A stretch of 64,000 bases of DNA from Doris montereyensis (lineage: Eukaryota > Mollusca > Gastropoda > Nudibranchia > Dorididae): positions 301,001 to 365,000 of the forward strand of contig JAXRKP010000282.1 of the NCBI GenBank assembly GCA_037039925.1, in the 5' to 3' direction. Within the stretch, counting starts at the first letter, position 1. Every line of letters starts with the position of its first letter. Below are positions 24,287 through 34,854 of the stretch, one piece after another. The notes beneath the pieces were generated by a model, which saw nothing but the letters and a program-made list of their open reading frames with translations, made no database searches and was not told the DNA's origin. A program made the translations under genes and the position numbers.

Positions 24287-24420
24287 CTCTGATTTCAAAC
24301 GGATGGTACAATCAGTTGGCCCTGTGTTCAAGTTTTTCGCTACAAATCCTACCACATTCGCCTCTGAGTCAAAGATGTTTTTCACTTGATTAGAGCAATC
24401 ACTGTTGCTTGTTAGTGAAA
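24287..24420 (-). CDS. Gene M exon 2: N-terminal part of the CUB domain
   Basis: The acceptor is TACATATTCTGCAG; the donor is CAGAG|GTAATG. It is 44 uninterrupted codons after a split first codon: SLTSNSDCSNQVKNIFDSEA, then NVVGFVAKNLNTGPTDCTIR and LKSE. It carries CUB cysteines 1 and 2. Phase 1 in, phase 0 out. Confidence 0.87.
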
Positions 24421-24969
24421 CTGCAGAATATGTACAAAAAAATAAAAAATAAAAAATGAAGAGGACAACTTAAAACATAGGTAATATAAAAGAAAAAAAT
24501 TGACAGGATATTTCATACAACTATTTCTAAAGTCACCAGTGAAGGTAAACATCTATAGTGAGGATTAAGATTAAATAAAACATAATGGTTATCACTATCA
24601 TCACACATTGTGGGTAATAAATCTCTGTCTCTGTCTGTCTCTCTCAATACATTGAATAATATAGAAATATACAGGTAGGCAAGAACAGAGGAAATATCTT
24701 TATGAGAGAGTCACCAATGGCAACTATTGGTCAAATCTGTAGTGAACAGGCTGTTACGTAAAAATATCTTGCTAGTCAGTTAGCGTTGCATAAAACTGCA
24801 TTTAGATTTAGAGTGCTGGGACTCTTTACCTGTTTTTAAAAAAATCATGCTCCAAGAAAGGATTAAAACAAATCCGAATTTTTAGTTGTTGATCTGTCAA
24901 GATTTATGTAATGACAAAATTTTGTTTTTATTATAGTCAGAAAAAAAGAAAGCGTCGCACATTTGTTAC
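24421..24969 (-). other. Gene M intron 1
   Basis: AT-rich, with a short CTGTCTCTGTCTGTCTCTC patch near 24624. Nothing else recognised. Confidence 0.55.
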
Positions 24970-25111
24970 GTGAGGGGTCCTGGTCGATGCCATTTCCACG
25001 AAAGATAGGGTTGACCTGAGACAGTGATGGCCGGCAACAGAGAAGCACGCATGAGACATAGCAGATGATGCGTGGACACAGCATTCTGCAACGTCGGTAA
25101 GTTGCCACCAT
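24970..25111 (-). CDS. Gene M exon 1: start codon and signal peptide
   Basis: ATG at 25111. It encodes MVATYRRCRMLCPRIICYVS followed by a hydrophobic CVLLCCRPSLSQ and then VNPIFRGNGIDQDPS. The basic start and hydrophobic core fit a signal peptide cut near SLSQ. The donor TCAC|GTAACA leaves phase 1, which exon 2 needs. The match of phase with gene P exon 1 supports it. An acceptor-like TTGTGTAGCTCAACAG lies a few bases upstream of the ATG, so a non-coding 5' exon is likely. Confidence 0.65.
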
Positions 25112-25204
25112 CGTCCTGTTGAGCTACACAAAGGTAGATTTACCTGTTCAAGAAATATTTCAAACCAAAGGTTTTTAAGCAATGAAATGCCTTCTAGACT
25201 TTGT

Positions 25205-25494
25205 TCTACTTATTCACTAAGGTGATCTCAGGGTTTTTGGTTGGATTTTTAAAACATTTGCCCAGACTGCCCTGTAAACAGCCAAGGGATCTTTAATGTG
25301 CACAGAGTGCTGTGATCTGCACACAGAACCTCTTTTTATCATCCGGTGGGACTAGGTGTTGATCCACCTAACTGGATCAGGGGGGTACAACTTGCTCGAA
25401 TAAACTCGAGAAACTTTTCAACCGTCGACGGGCTCTATCCCACTACCTTTTGGTTGAGAGGCCGACACCTTGCCTCTGGACTACCGAGTTCCCA
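25205..25494 (-). mobile_element. tRNA-derived SINE, family B, copy 4
   Basis: The most complete copy: AAGGTGATCTCAGGGTTTTT, CTGTAAACAGCCAAGGGATC, GATCCACCTAACTGGATCAG and, on the minus strand, a head with TAGTCCAGAGGCAAGGTGTC. It sits upstream of the gene M start. Confidence 0.8.
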
Positions 25495-25829
25495 GTTAAG
25501 TGAGGAAAGAAGAGTGAAATAATACTTTCTGAGAGTAGAACTTTGGTTTTCTTAAAACGCCTGCGCCAGCCGTGGGGCTTGAACCAGTGTTGTCGTGATA
25601 ACAAGCTCACAACACTACGGTTCAGCAACAATGCCTCATAATAAATAAACAAATGAAAGACAATATGATAGAAGATATTAAAAAAAAAAAATCTCAAGTA
25701 AAACATAAATAGATCTAGCTGACATTTTTAGAGTTGACTATTTGTCTGCAAATGGAGAAATTTTGAAACCACCATATTTTATTCATCTCTTATAGGGTCA
25801 TATCATTAAGTCAAATACAATAATATTCA

Positions 25830-26925
25830 TTTTCACTATGTTCATTTTGAGTTTCAGTAACCACTGATTCATTTTCACTGTGTTCATTTTGAGTTTCTGT
25901 AATCACTGAGTCATTTTCACTGTGTTCATTTTGAGTTTCTGTAACCATTGATTCATTTTCACTGTGTTCATTTTGAGTTTCTGTAACCACTGATTCATTT
26001 TCACTGTGTTCATTTTGAGTTTCAGTAACCACTGATTCATTTTCACTGTGTTCATTTTGAGTTTCTGTAACCACTGATTCATTTTCACTGTGTTCATTTT
26101 GAGTTTCTGTAACCATTGATTTATTTTCACTATGTTCATTTTGAGTTTCTGTAACCATTGATTCATTTTCACTGTGTTCATTTTGAGTTTCTGTAACCAC
26201 TGATTCATTTTCACTGTGTTCATTTTGAGTTTCAGTAACCACTGATTCATTTTCACTGTGTTCATTTTGAGTTTCTGTAACCACTGATTCATTTTCACTG
26301 TGTTCATTTTGAGTTTCTGTAACCATTGATTTATTTTCACTATGTTCATTTTGAGTTTCTGTAACCATTGATTCATTTTCACTGTGTTCATTTTGAGTTT
26401 CTGTAATCACTGATTCATTTTCACTGTGTTCATTTTGAGTTTCTGTAACCATTGATTCATTTTCACTGTGTTCATTTTGAGTTTCTGTAATCACTGATTC
26501 ATTTTCACTGTGTTCATTTTGAGTTTCTGTAACCACTGATTCATTTTCACTGTGTTCATTTTGAGTTTCTGTAACCATTGATTCATTTTCACTGTGTTCA
26601 TTTTGAGTTTCTGTAACCATTGATTCATTTTCACTGTGTTCATTTTGAGTTTCTGTAATCACTGATTCATTTTCACTGTGTTCATTTTGAGTTTCTGTAA
26701 CCATTGATTCATTTTCACTGTGTTCATTTTGAGTTTCTGTAACCACTGATTCATTTTCACTATGTTCATTTTGAATTTCTGTTCAACCACTGAGTCATTT
26801 TCACTGTGTTCATTTTGAGTTTCTGTAATCACTGATTCATTTTCACTGTGTTCATTTTGAGTTTCTGTAACCACTGATTCATTTTCACTGTGTTCATTTT
26901 GAGTTTCTGTAACCACTGGAGTCTT
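25830..26925. repeat. 42-bp minisatellite, about 26 copies, open on the minus strand as a 14-residue repeat
   Basis: The plus-strand unit contains TTCATTTTCACTGTGTTCAT followed by TTTGAGTTTCTGTAACCACT. On the minus strand the unit translates as VVTETQNEHSENES, and the frame stays open for 311 codons (26746-25811). One aberrant 44-base unit near 26780 shifts the frame against the upstream part, which continues open from an ATG at 27087 (MDEHASVSLFSANFFILFLG, hydrophobic). Substitutions are largely V/M, V/I and silent. Since 42 is divisible by three, an open frame alone proves little, and a second frame (LQKLKMNTVKMNQW) is also open. I treat it as a minisatellite that might be coding. Confidence 0.85.
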
Positions 26926-27087
26926 GTGAGATGAAGAGGCTAACCTCCTAGGGTGTCTGCCTAAAGGATGGCATACCACAGACAACATGACGAAGATGTG
27001 TGGAGAAAATTCTGAGAGAGGGGAAGCACCAAGGAACAGGATGAAGAAGTTAGCAGAGAACAGAGAAACTGACGCGTGTTCATCCAT

Positions 27088-28180
27088 GACCCATACATGA
27101 CAATAGGGACTACAGGCACATCATCATCATAATAGTTAATTTAATAAAAAAAGAGACAACCGTACAACTTCATATGGCAGGCTTCACAAAAATGGGACCC
27201 AATGATAACTTGAACTCTTCAATTAATCTTTCTTAAAGTCTAATTGATGAATCTTCTTAACATTTGGTCCATGTATAGCTTTGACATCGCAGATATAAAA
27301 AACATAATATTGTGAAATTTGCTTTCAATTTGGTTGTTTTGTGAATATTTTTTGGGTGCGAACGTCAGCAATCAAGACAGATGGCATTTCTCTCTTTTTA
27401 ATAAGTCCCTTTTCACCTTAAGGTAGGTGAGGTCAACGACCTTTTATTCTGTTTTCTTTAATTCCATGTGAAAGAGAATTGTTCAAAGAAAATTTGGTGA
27501 GTTCTAAATATTTTTTATCTTTTGCAGTGATCACGTGAGGCAGGTTTCAGATTTTCGTTATTATGTAACAACTGTGGTCTACAAATAAACACACAGTTAG
27601 AGCTGAAAAAAAAAACAGCTGAAAAATACGTAAAAGCGCCGTTTTAAGATCTGGAGTGAAAGAATACGTATTCCTACGACCATATATTCTGTAAAAGACA
27701 CGAAAAAAATCATAGGTAACTCTAAATGAGAGTGAGAATACCATGAGACTACTGTCGGTCTGCAAAACCTTATGGTCAGACAAATTTTTTTTCTTCGATC
27801 TGAGATCTAATAACGGTAATATTGCGTCGAGCTATTGTCTTGTGTAAGCCTATTGAGAAATCATGAAATTTTTGTTTTTAAATTGTCCGGTCGGCTTTGC
27901 GGAATATTTTGTCTTGGGATGTCTTCTCACGACCATGTGTAGACGATGATCGGACATCAGAAAGGAGACTGTGATCAGGTTAATTCGGAGACCGTTCAGG
28001 TTAGATTCGGTTGCATTAGCAAAACCTGCTTTGGCTTATCGTGAGTGAAACTTATGTAAAGAAGTCCGGCAATTAATAGGCTTTCATGATTTATTATGTT
28101 CTAATAAATAAAGACAAGATAATTGGCAATACAGGAGGTTTAAAAGTCCATTACAACGATAGTGACTTTACGTCTCCACT
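27088..28180. other. Intergenic stretch between the divergent genes, left part
   Basis: No exon, SINE or array is recognised. Open frames are short and AT-biased. Confidence 0.55.
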
Positions 28181-28960
28181 ATGCAGTCTCCTTGGCATAA
28201 CAATACACTATTGCTAAAAACGTATTTGAGAGAGAGAGAAAATAATACTAATAGCACAGGTTCAAGTAGAGTTCAAGATTTGTTAGCCACCGCTCCCATC
28301 CCGTCCCGTATTCCACGAAGCAATTATCGATCGATAAAGACACAAGTTTGTGCTAGTCTAGTGGGGCGCTCTATGTGACTGTAGATAGTTGGAGAGGGGG
28401 GGGAGTGATGATGGGAGTAGCGGAGAAGTGATGATGGGCGTTAGGGGGTGGGGGTGGGAGAACCATTGTCGTCAAAAGCGCTTTCTTTTCGGTGAGGGTT
28501 TGGTTGCTGGTGCATCTCCCTCTCTCCTTCCATTGGCAAATATCGGCCTATACGTATCGCATCCTCACTCGTTATATAAGTCGTGAAGTTTACCGTACCG
28601 GTTTCAGCAGAATGGCACACACGATAAACCCGTAAAATAAGGATAGGATAAAGGCGTACAATCACAGAATTTGACAAAAAACGGGACAAAAAAGCATCGG
28701 TTTTCATCCATCCACACGATCCGGAACGCGCAAATCATCTGATCAACGGTAAGGCACCGGCCGTGGACTCCACGCCTGAGGTGTCGGGAAACACAAACAC
28801 AAACTTCATTATATCTTATTGAGAACTAGGGAAAATCAGGGAACTCTCCAAACCAGATGCCCAAGCGTTACGTCACTAAATAAACGCCAGGGAAACCTCA
28901 GTTGACAGACCCGTGCAGTTCACGTAACATTACGTCACTGGCATTGGACCTAGAATTTTC
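28181..28960. promoter_or_regulatory. GC-richer, CpG-containing island between the two genes; possible shared regulatory region
   Basis: This is the most GC- and CpG-rich part of the intergenic interval: CTCCCATCCCGTCCCG, CATCCGGAACGCG-like and CACCGGCCGTGGAC segments, and a GGGGGGGGGAG run. It contains a donor-like AACG|GTAAGG near 28748 on the plus strand and a minus-strand ORF (28707-28441) with a hydrophobic start. No promoter motif was identified, so the call rests on composition and position. Confidence 0.25.
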
Positions 28961-30449
28961 ATAGTTATGCCCCTTGACTGAAAAACATGACTTTTAAAAA
29001 GCTAATTTACTCGCCTCACAGTCCTTTGCTATCTCTTAAAGTCATATATCTGGAATCCTCATGTTCTAAGCTTTAACATGGTATATAACACTTGTAAAAA
29101 ATATAAAATGCACATTTTGACAAAAGAGGGAAATGGGGACGGACCATTTGTGAAACCTGCCACATGCCGTGCACAATCGTATTGTCTCTCTCTGTCTATC
29201 ACCCTCTTCCAGGAAGGATTCACCACAGTCATAGTCGGGCCCATACTATCACCATCCCTGACCCTGAACCCCATCCCGAAATTCTCTCTGATCTGTCATG
29301 TCATATTCCTCATCTTCTTGGGACTTACGCCTTCAACAGCCCCCCCCCCTTCCCAATAAAAGTCATAAGATAGAATACAAAATACATTAATACTCAATAT
29401 AATACCTATATCTGATAGTTAATCCTATTTGGCATAAGATTTAAACACCACATGGTCACTTTTTTCTAGTTTCATTCATTTCTGTGTCAAACGGGACATT
29501 ACTTCGGAGTGCCGATAAGATATATTCTAGTCTAGAGATGAGACAAGAAAACATTTAAATTAAAAGGACCAAGATTAAATTCGACACTTCAAGTTTTGAA
29601 AATTGTCACACACATTGCAAAAGCACTTGACGGTGTGAACACTCACTTTCAAACACAAAGTGAAACTAGGTTTACCTTTATCCGTCACTCAGGTAAACAA
29701 GTTGGTTGGTGTCGCCATTTTCCACAGGTAAACGTCAGTGATAGATTGACAATCCTTCGTTCCAACTTCCTGATTCTTGATGACCGTATGCCAGTGAGGA
29801 ATAATCTATAAACCAGTTTTAAAATGAAGGGACATTAATTTAATTCAAGATGAACAAGCTAAATTAAACATCCATATTGGAAATGAAAGACTTGAAAATT
29901 TGACAACATTCACGTTAGTTTCTTTTACAATGAAAAGTCCACGAAGAAGAGCATAAAGACCCAGGTAGCTACATCGTCTCGATTACTTTTGACTGTACAT
30001 GTGACAAAAGACTCAGGTAAAAATAGGCTTTTGAAAAGCAGCAAAAGACTTTCAAAATGGCGACACCAACAAGGAAAAGGGTCTCTTGGTACAGTATTAT
30101 AACACAACGGTTTTTTCTTCTTCCCAATCTTAGAAACACCAGGAAAAAAAGCATTACAGGTGTGCAGTCTAGCTACGTAAACAAAGTCTATTTAAATCTA
30201 AATTCCTTGGCTCTGGTAATGACGACATCTTGCCTGTCCTTTCGTAGGAATACATTTTCTTTTGTGTTGTATGTGTTTCATTGTTGTAATTTGTTGTTGA
30301 CTTTTCTTTTTCTTTTATCTGCACTGATGTGGGTCTGGGCAGGAAATGTAAAAAAATAAAATTCCTTCAAGGCATTGTTTTATCTTTGATAAACGCTCCC
30401 CTCCCACCTCAATCCCTCAGGCGTTTGTTGAAAAGAATATATATATATA
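28961..30449. other. Intergenic stretch between the divergent genes, right part
   Basis: Nothing recognisable beyond short chance open frames such as 29078-29359 and 30057-30359. Confidence 0.5.
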
Positions 30450-30690
30450 TGGTATCTTAACAGCCAAGAAAATGTTAGGCTGATTTAGTGATGAGCTGAA
30501 ATTCTAGGAGTTCCCAGGAGAAAATGTTTAAAAAAAACTAAGTAAGACATTCTAGGAGATTTCAGGAAAGAGATTTCATTTCTATGAGATTCATAACTGC
30601 CAACCTTTGAAAATTGGAAACAGATTCAGACTCTGACCACACAAACTAATTGTAGCTTGCATGACAGTGTGTATCATAATGCCAGGAAAT
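30450..30690. repeat. Dispersed repeat family E, copy 2
   Basis: TATCTTAACAGCCAAGAAAA, GATGAGCTGAAATTCTAGGA and GACATTCTAGGAGATTTCAG match 23815-23940. The following ATAACTGCCAACCTTT also occurs near 60238. Confidence 0.55.
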
Positions 30691-30962
30691 TTTGATTATA
30701 TAAAGACATTGATACTTTAACTCCCCCCCCCCAAAAAAAAAAAGCAACAATAGACACATCAACAACCACAAAAGAAAGTAACCTTTCTTAATTCCAGTTG
30801 ATTTTTTAGCCGTTGTAACACATGTGGTATTACTGTTCATTTGTAAACCACTTCTGCAATGCTTTTAATGCAAAATGCACCATGTTTTATTCTTCAGGAA
30901 TGTCTTGAAAAATGGAACAGATTTGTAATTGTGAAGCGATAGAATTAAGCATCATGATAAAA

Positions 30963-30964
<2 letters not shown>

Positions 30965-31047
<83 letters not shown>
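30965..31047. repeat. (TA)n microsatellite, about 80 bp
   Basis: A pure TA run ending about 115 bases before the gene P start codon. Confidence 0.98.
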
Positions 31048-31048
<1 letters not shown>

Positions 31049-31162
31049 AGTTTATGTAAATGTTAATATGAGTTGTTTTCTATTTATTTCAAATTTTTCT
31101 CTTTATACACAAATACCATTGGTTTGTTTTTGTCAACTTCTTTCACCCTGACAGTCAGTTCA

Positions 31163-31271
31163 ATGCCTAAGGAATTGAGTGCTGTCATGCTGAAAATGGC
31201 GTTTGGTAAAGTGGTTTTCGGACTTTACGTCCTGACTCAATTGTATTGCCAAGTTTCCTGTCAGAGATCTT
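31163..31271 (+). CDS. Gene P exon 1: start codon and signal peptide
   Basis: The first ATG gives MPKELSAVMLKMAFGKVVFG then LYVLTQLYCQVSCQRS. The donor CTT|GTAAGT leaves phase 1, as in gene M exon 1. Two further in-frame ATGs (31187 and 31196) would give a shorter signal peptide starting MLKMAFGKVVFG, which is equally plausible. The hydrophobic core VVFGLYVLTQLYC supports secretion. Confidence 0.72.
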
Positions 31272-31539
31272 GTAAGTATGACAATTTTTCATATCTATCC
31301 CCTGTCTTCATCCCCCCTCCCCTCTCCTCTCCCTAATTCCACTCCTTTTTAGAAAGTTGCAGAGTGGGTTTTTTGCGTAGCAGATTCTCTGCTTCATCAC
31401 TGATGTGCCTCAATCAAACAGGTACTGCAGTTGTTGACAGCTAAATCGATTTGTTAACGAGAAGAATTAAATGAAAAGAAAGCTAGTGGGCTGGGGAATG
31501 ACGTTCATTTCACTGACATAAGAAAAGAACTTACTGTGC

Positions 31540-31770
31540 TCTTTAAAAAAGTTGGCAGCATACTTTCTTGTTATGTCGAGACGATGGGGGCTGACGTAGA
31601 GATCACGGATTCAATTCCATTGGTACTCACGGATTTTTTTGGCCTATTCATACGGTATTTGTCTTATATATTTGTTCCTATGTGGCTTAAATATTATTTC
31701 ATGTTACGATTCTACTTTCGGCATGCCCCTTGCCTCACTGTTTCTAAATTTAGAGTTAGTAGACTCATTT
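31540..31770 (+). mobile_element. tRNA-derived SINE, family C, copy 2
   Basis: Head-like GATCACGGATTCAATTCCAT, body TTTGTTCCTATGTGGC and tail TTTCGGCATGCCCCTTGCCT with CACTGTTTCT. It occupies most of gene P intron 1 and ends about 25 bases before the exon 2 acceptor. Confidence 0.72.
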
Positions 31771-31793
31771 TCTCTCGCATGCTGTCTCTACAG

Positions 31794-32042
31794 ATGACAT
31801 GGACAAGCTGTCTACCTGTGGCAGTACTATAAACGTTGATGACAACGGAGTCAACATAAACGCATAGGGGGAATTGTATCTCCATCCAACCCCCATTGCA
31901 GTGCATCGTTTATCTGCGTTCCAGATATTCCAGAGATGACGGGAGTAATAAACTACAAATTGAAGTGTTGTCCCTAGTTATCAAGGATCAAGCTATAACT
32001 GTTGATATCTTTGAAGGTCGAACTAGCGTTGGGAGATATATT
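31794..32042 (+). CDS. Gene P exon 2: first two thirds of the CUB domain, with two frame breaks
   Basis: The acceptor is GCATGCTGTCTCTACAG; the donor is ATATT|GTAAGT. It reads DMDKLSTCGSTINVDDNGVN with INA, then in the next frame GGIVSPSNPH, then in the third frame QCIVYLRSRYSRDD and LQIEVLSLVIKDQAITVDIF with EGRTSVGRYI. Each break needs one extra base, near 31865 and 31896, beside G and C runs. With both, the length becomes 251 and the phases close. The exon equals gene M exons 2 plus 3 joined without an intron. Confidence 0.8.
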
Positions 32043-32385
32043 GTAAGTGTTTTGTGTAAACTTTTGTAATATGATGTAAACTTTTATAATATGGTGTAAA
32101 ATTTTGTAATAGGGTGTAAAATTTTGTAATATGGTGTAAACTTTTGTAATGTAAACTTTTGTAATATGGTGTAAACTTTTGTAATAGGGTGTAAACTTTT
32201 GTAATATGTGTAAACTTTTGTAAACTTTTGTAATAGGGTAAACTTTTGTAATAGGGTGTAAACTTTTGTAATATGGTGTAAACTTTTGTATTAGGTGTAA
32301 ACTTTTGTAATATGGTGTAAACTTTTGTAACATGGTGTAAAATTTTGTAATATTGTGTAAAATTCTGTAATATGGTGTAAGTAAA
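32043..32385 (+). repeat. About 20-bp tandem array starting at the exon 2 splice donor
   Basis: Unit GTAATATGGTGTAAACTTTT, about 17 copies. The donor itself (GTAAGTGTTTTGTGTAAACT) reads as a variant first unit. Confidence 0.92.
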
Positions 32386-32399
32386 AAAAGTTCTTTCAA

Positions 32400-32660
32400 G
32401 GCCGCTTATACTGGTTTCTATAGCGTGAAGCGGAACAGGTGGTAATAATCACCTCCTGGCCAGAATGCTAGTCTGGTGCAGGTTTTATTCCCAAGCTAGT
32501 GCTTGTACCCATTTGAACCTGGGTAGAGTGGGGAAATGTGTGTTATGTGTCTTTCCTAAGGAACACAATGTCGGACCTAGCATTACTAGGATTTAAACCC
32601 AGAACCTCATGATCCCCAGTCTAGAGTCCTAACTGCTTGACCACTAATAGAAGCAAGGTG
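32400..32660 (-). mobile_element. tRNA-Leu-like SINE, family A, copy 2
   Basis: Minus strand head: AGTGGTCAAGCAGTTAGGAC and GTTCTGGGTTTAAATCCTA. The body is closely similar to the copy at 22580. In gene P intron 2. Confidence 0.78.
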
Positions 32661-32689
32661 GATCTTGTAATCACTATAGGCTTTTAAAC

Positions 32690-33335
32690 AAGACCTCCGT
32701 AATTTATTGGAACAAGTACAGAATATATGACAGACCTCCGTAATCTATTGGAACAAGTACAGAATATATGACAGACCTCCGTAATTTATTGGAACAAGTA
32801 CAGAATATATGACAGACCTCCATAATCTATTGGAACAAGTACATGACAGGCCTCTGTAATTTATTGGAACAAGTACAGAATATATGACAGACCTCCGTAA
32901 TCTATTGGAACAAGTACAGAATATTTGACAGACCTCCGTAATCTATTGGAACAAGTACAGAATATATGACAGACTTCCATAATCTATTGGAACAAGTACA
33001 GAATATATGACAGACCTCCGTAATCTATTGGAACAAGTACAGAATATATGACAGGCCTCTGTAATTTATTGGAACAAGTACAGAATATTTGACAGACCTC
33101 CGTAATCTATTGGAACAAGTACAGAATATATGACAGACTTCCATAATCTATTGGAACAAGTACAGAATATTTGACAGACCTCCGTAATCTATTGGAACAA
33201 ATACAGAATATATGACAGACCTCCGTAATCTATTGGAACAAGTACAGAATATATGACAGGCCTCTGTAATTTATTGGAACAAGTACAGAATATTTGACAG
33301 ACCTCCGTAATCTATTGGAACAAGTACAGCATATT
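32690..33335. repeat. 41-bp minisatellite, about 16 copies
   Basis: Unit ACAGACCTCCGTAATCTATT followed by GGAACAAGTACAGAATATATG. Variants (ATTTGAC, CTTCCATAATC, GCCTCTGTAATT) recur in the same order, pointing to multi-unit duplications. In gene P intron 2. Confidence 0.94.
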
Positions 33336-33632
33336 TGAAGGGCGTTGGCTTGGGCACGGTCAAATATACTAGCAAAGGTATTTTATCTAAATAAATATTT
33401 GTGGTGAGTAGATGTTGACATATCAACTTGTAAAAATGTAACAGCCGTTCGTCTCAACTCTGTGGAAAATTAAGAACTAGGAACTGACAGTAGGTAGACT
33501 AGTTATTCTAATTAGGTTGATTCAAATGAGATATTGATAAAATATTTTTAATACACTCTTGCCTGATAAGTCAGTCTGATGCCTTTTATTATTTATGTTT
33601 CTCTTTCTGACTTTCTTTTTCCTCCACTGTAG

Positions 33633-33765
33633 AAACGCCTGTCACGAAGAGAGGGCGCCACCAATGTCTTTTACTCGCAGACCAATGAGATAACAATACG
33701 CCTGAATCGTCCAGATGTTTTGTATCAGCCAGAGTACGGATTCAATTTGCGGATAAAACCTTGGA
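33633..33765 (+). CDS. Gene P exon 3: end of the CUB domain
   Basis: The acceptor is TTTTTCCTCCACTGTAG; the donor is TTGGA|GTAAGT. 44 open codons: KRLSRREGATNVFYSQTNEI, then TIRLNRPDVLYQPEYGFNLR and IKPW. Phase 0 in, phase 1 out, as in gene M exon 4. The cysteine found at this place in gene M is absent. Confidence 0.87.
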
Positions 33766-33789
33766 GTAAGTCTGTGTGTTTCACTTGCT

Positions 33790-34618
33790 TCTTTATAGCA
33801 ACAGCAATATCAAGAGAGTACAGCAGTTAAACTGTTTCTTTGTAGCAACAGCATTGTCAAGATGATACAGCAATTAAACTTTCTTTGTAGCAACAGCATT
33901 GTCAAGATAGTACAGCAATTAAACTGTTTCTTTGTAGCAACAGCATTGTCAAGATGGTACAGCAATTAAACTGTTTCTTTGTAGCAACAGCATTGTCAAG
34001 ATGGTACAGCAATTAAACTGTTTCTTTGTAGCAACAGCATTGTCAAGATGGTACAGCAGTTAAACTGTTTCTTTGTAGCAACAGCATTGTCAAGATGGTA
34101 CAACAATTAAAACGTTTCTTTGTAGCAAAAGCATTGTGAAGATGGTTCAGCAGTTAAACTGTTTCTTTGTAGCAACAGCATTGTCAAGATGGTACAACAA
34201 TTAAACTGTTTCTTTGCAGCAAAAGGAATTGTCAGGATGGTACAATAATCAAACTGTTTCTTTGTAGTAACAGCATTGTCAAGATGGTACAACAATCAAA
34301 CTGTTTCTTTGTAGCAACAGCATTGTCAAGATGGTACAACAATCAAACTGTTTCTTTGCAGCAACAGCATTGTCAAGATGGTACAACAATCAAACTGTTT
34401 CTATGTAGCAACAGCATTGTCAAGATGGTACAGCAATTAAACTGTTTCTTTGTAGCAACAGCATTGTCAAGATGGTACAACAATTAAACTGTTTCTTTGT
34501 AGCAACAGCATTGTCAAGATGGTACAGCAATTAAACTGTTTCTTTGTAGCAACAGCATTGTCAAGATGGTACAGCAATTAAACTGTTTCTTTGCAGCAAC
34601 AGCATTGTCAAGATGATA
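33790..34618. repeat. 47-bp minisatellite, about 17 copies, each with a 3' splice-site-like motif
   Basis: Unit GCAACAGCATTGTCAAGATG, GTACAGCAATTAAA and CTGTTTCTTTGTA. On the gene strand, CTGTTTCTTTGTAG looks like a pyrimidine tract plus AG. It begins about 25 bases after the exon 3 donor. Confidence 0.95.
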
Positions 34619-34854
34619 CAGTGCATCCTTCTTTTTTGCCCTTTTGTGTTGTTGTGGAATTGATGAAGGCCATTATCTGATAGACATAATTAGATCAAGA
34701 TATATATGTGTCAGTTTATGACTTCTGCCATTTTGAGTGTTTGAACAGAGAAAAGAAGGAGTTAAGTTAAATTTCTCATAGTATCTTACTTTTTCGTTTG
34801 TTTGTTTACTATTTTTTTAAAATGTCTTGAAGCATTTTCCTATTATTTATAAGG

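Noticed and set aside
28441..28707. Alternative first exon of gene M beginning MKTDAFLSRFLSNS
   Set aside because: Hydrophobic start but no clear phase-1 donor; the ATG at 25111 gives a better signal peptide with correct phase. It remains a remote possibility.
30057..30359. 100-codon plus-strand open frame
   Set aside because: No domain, no splice support and biased composition; likely chance.
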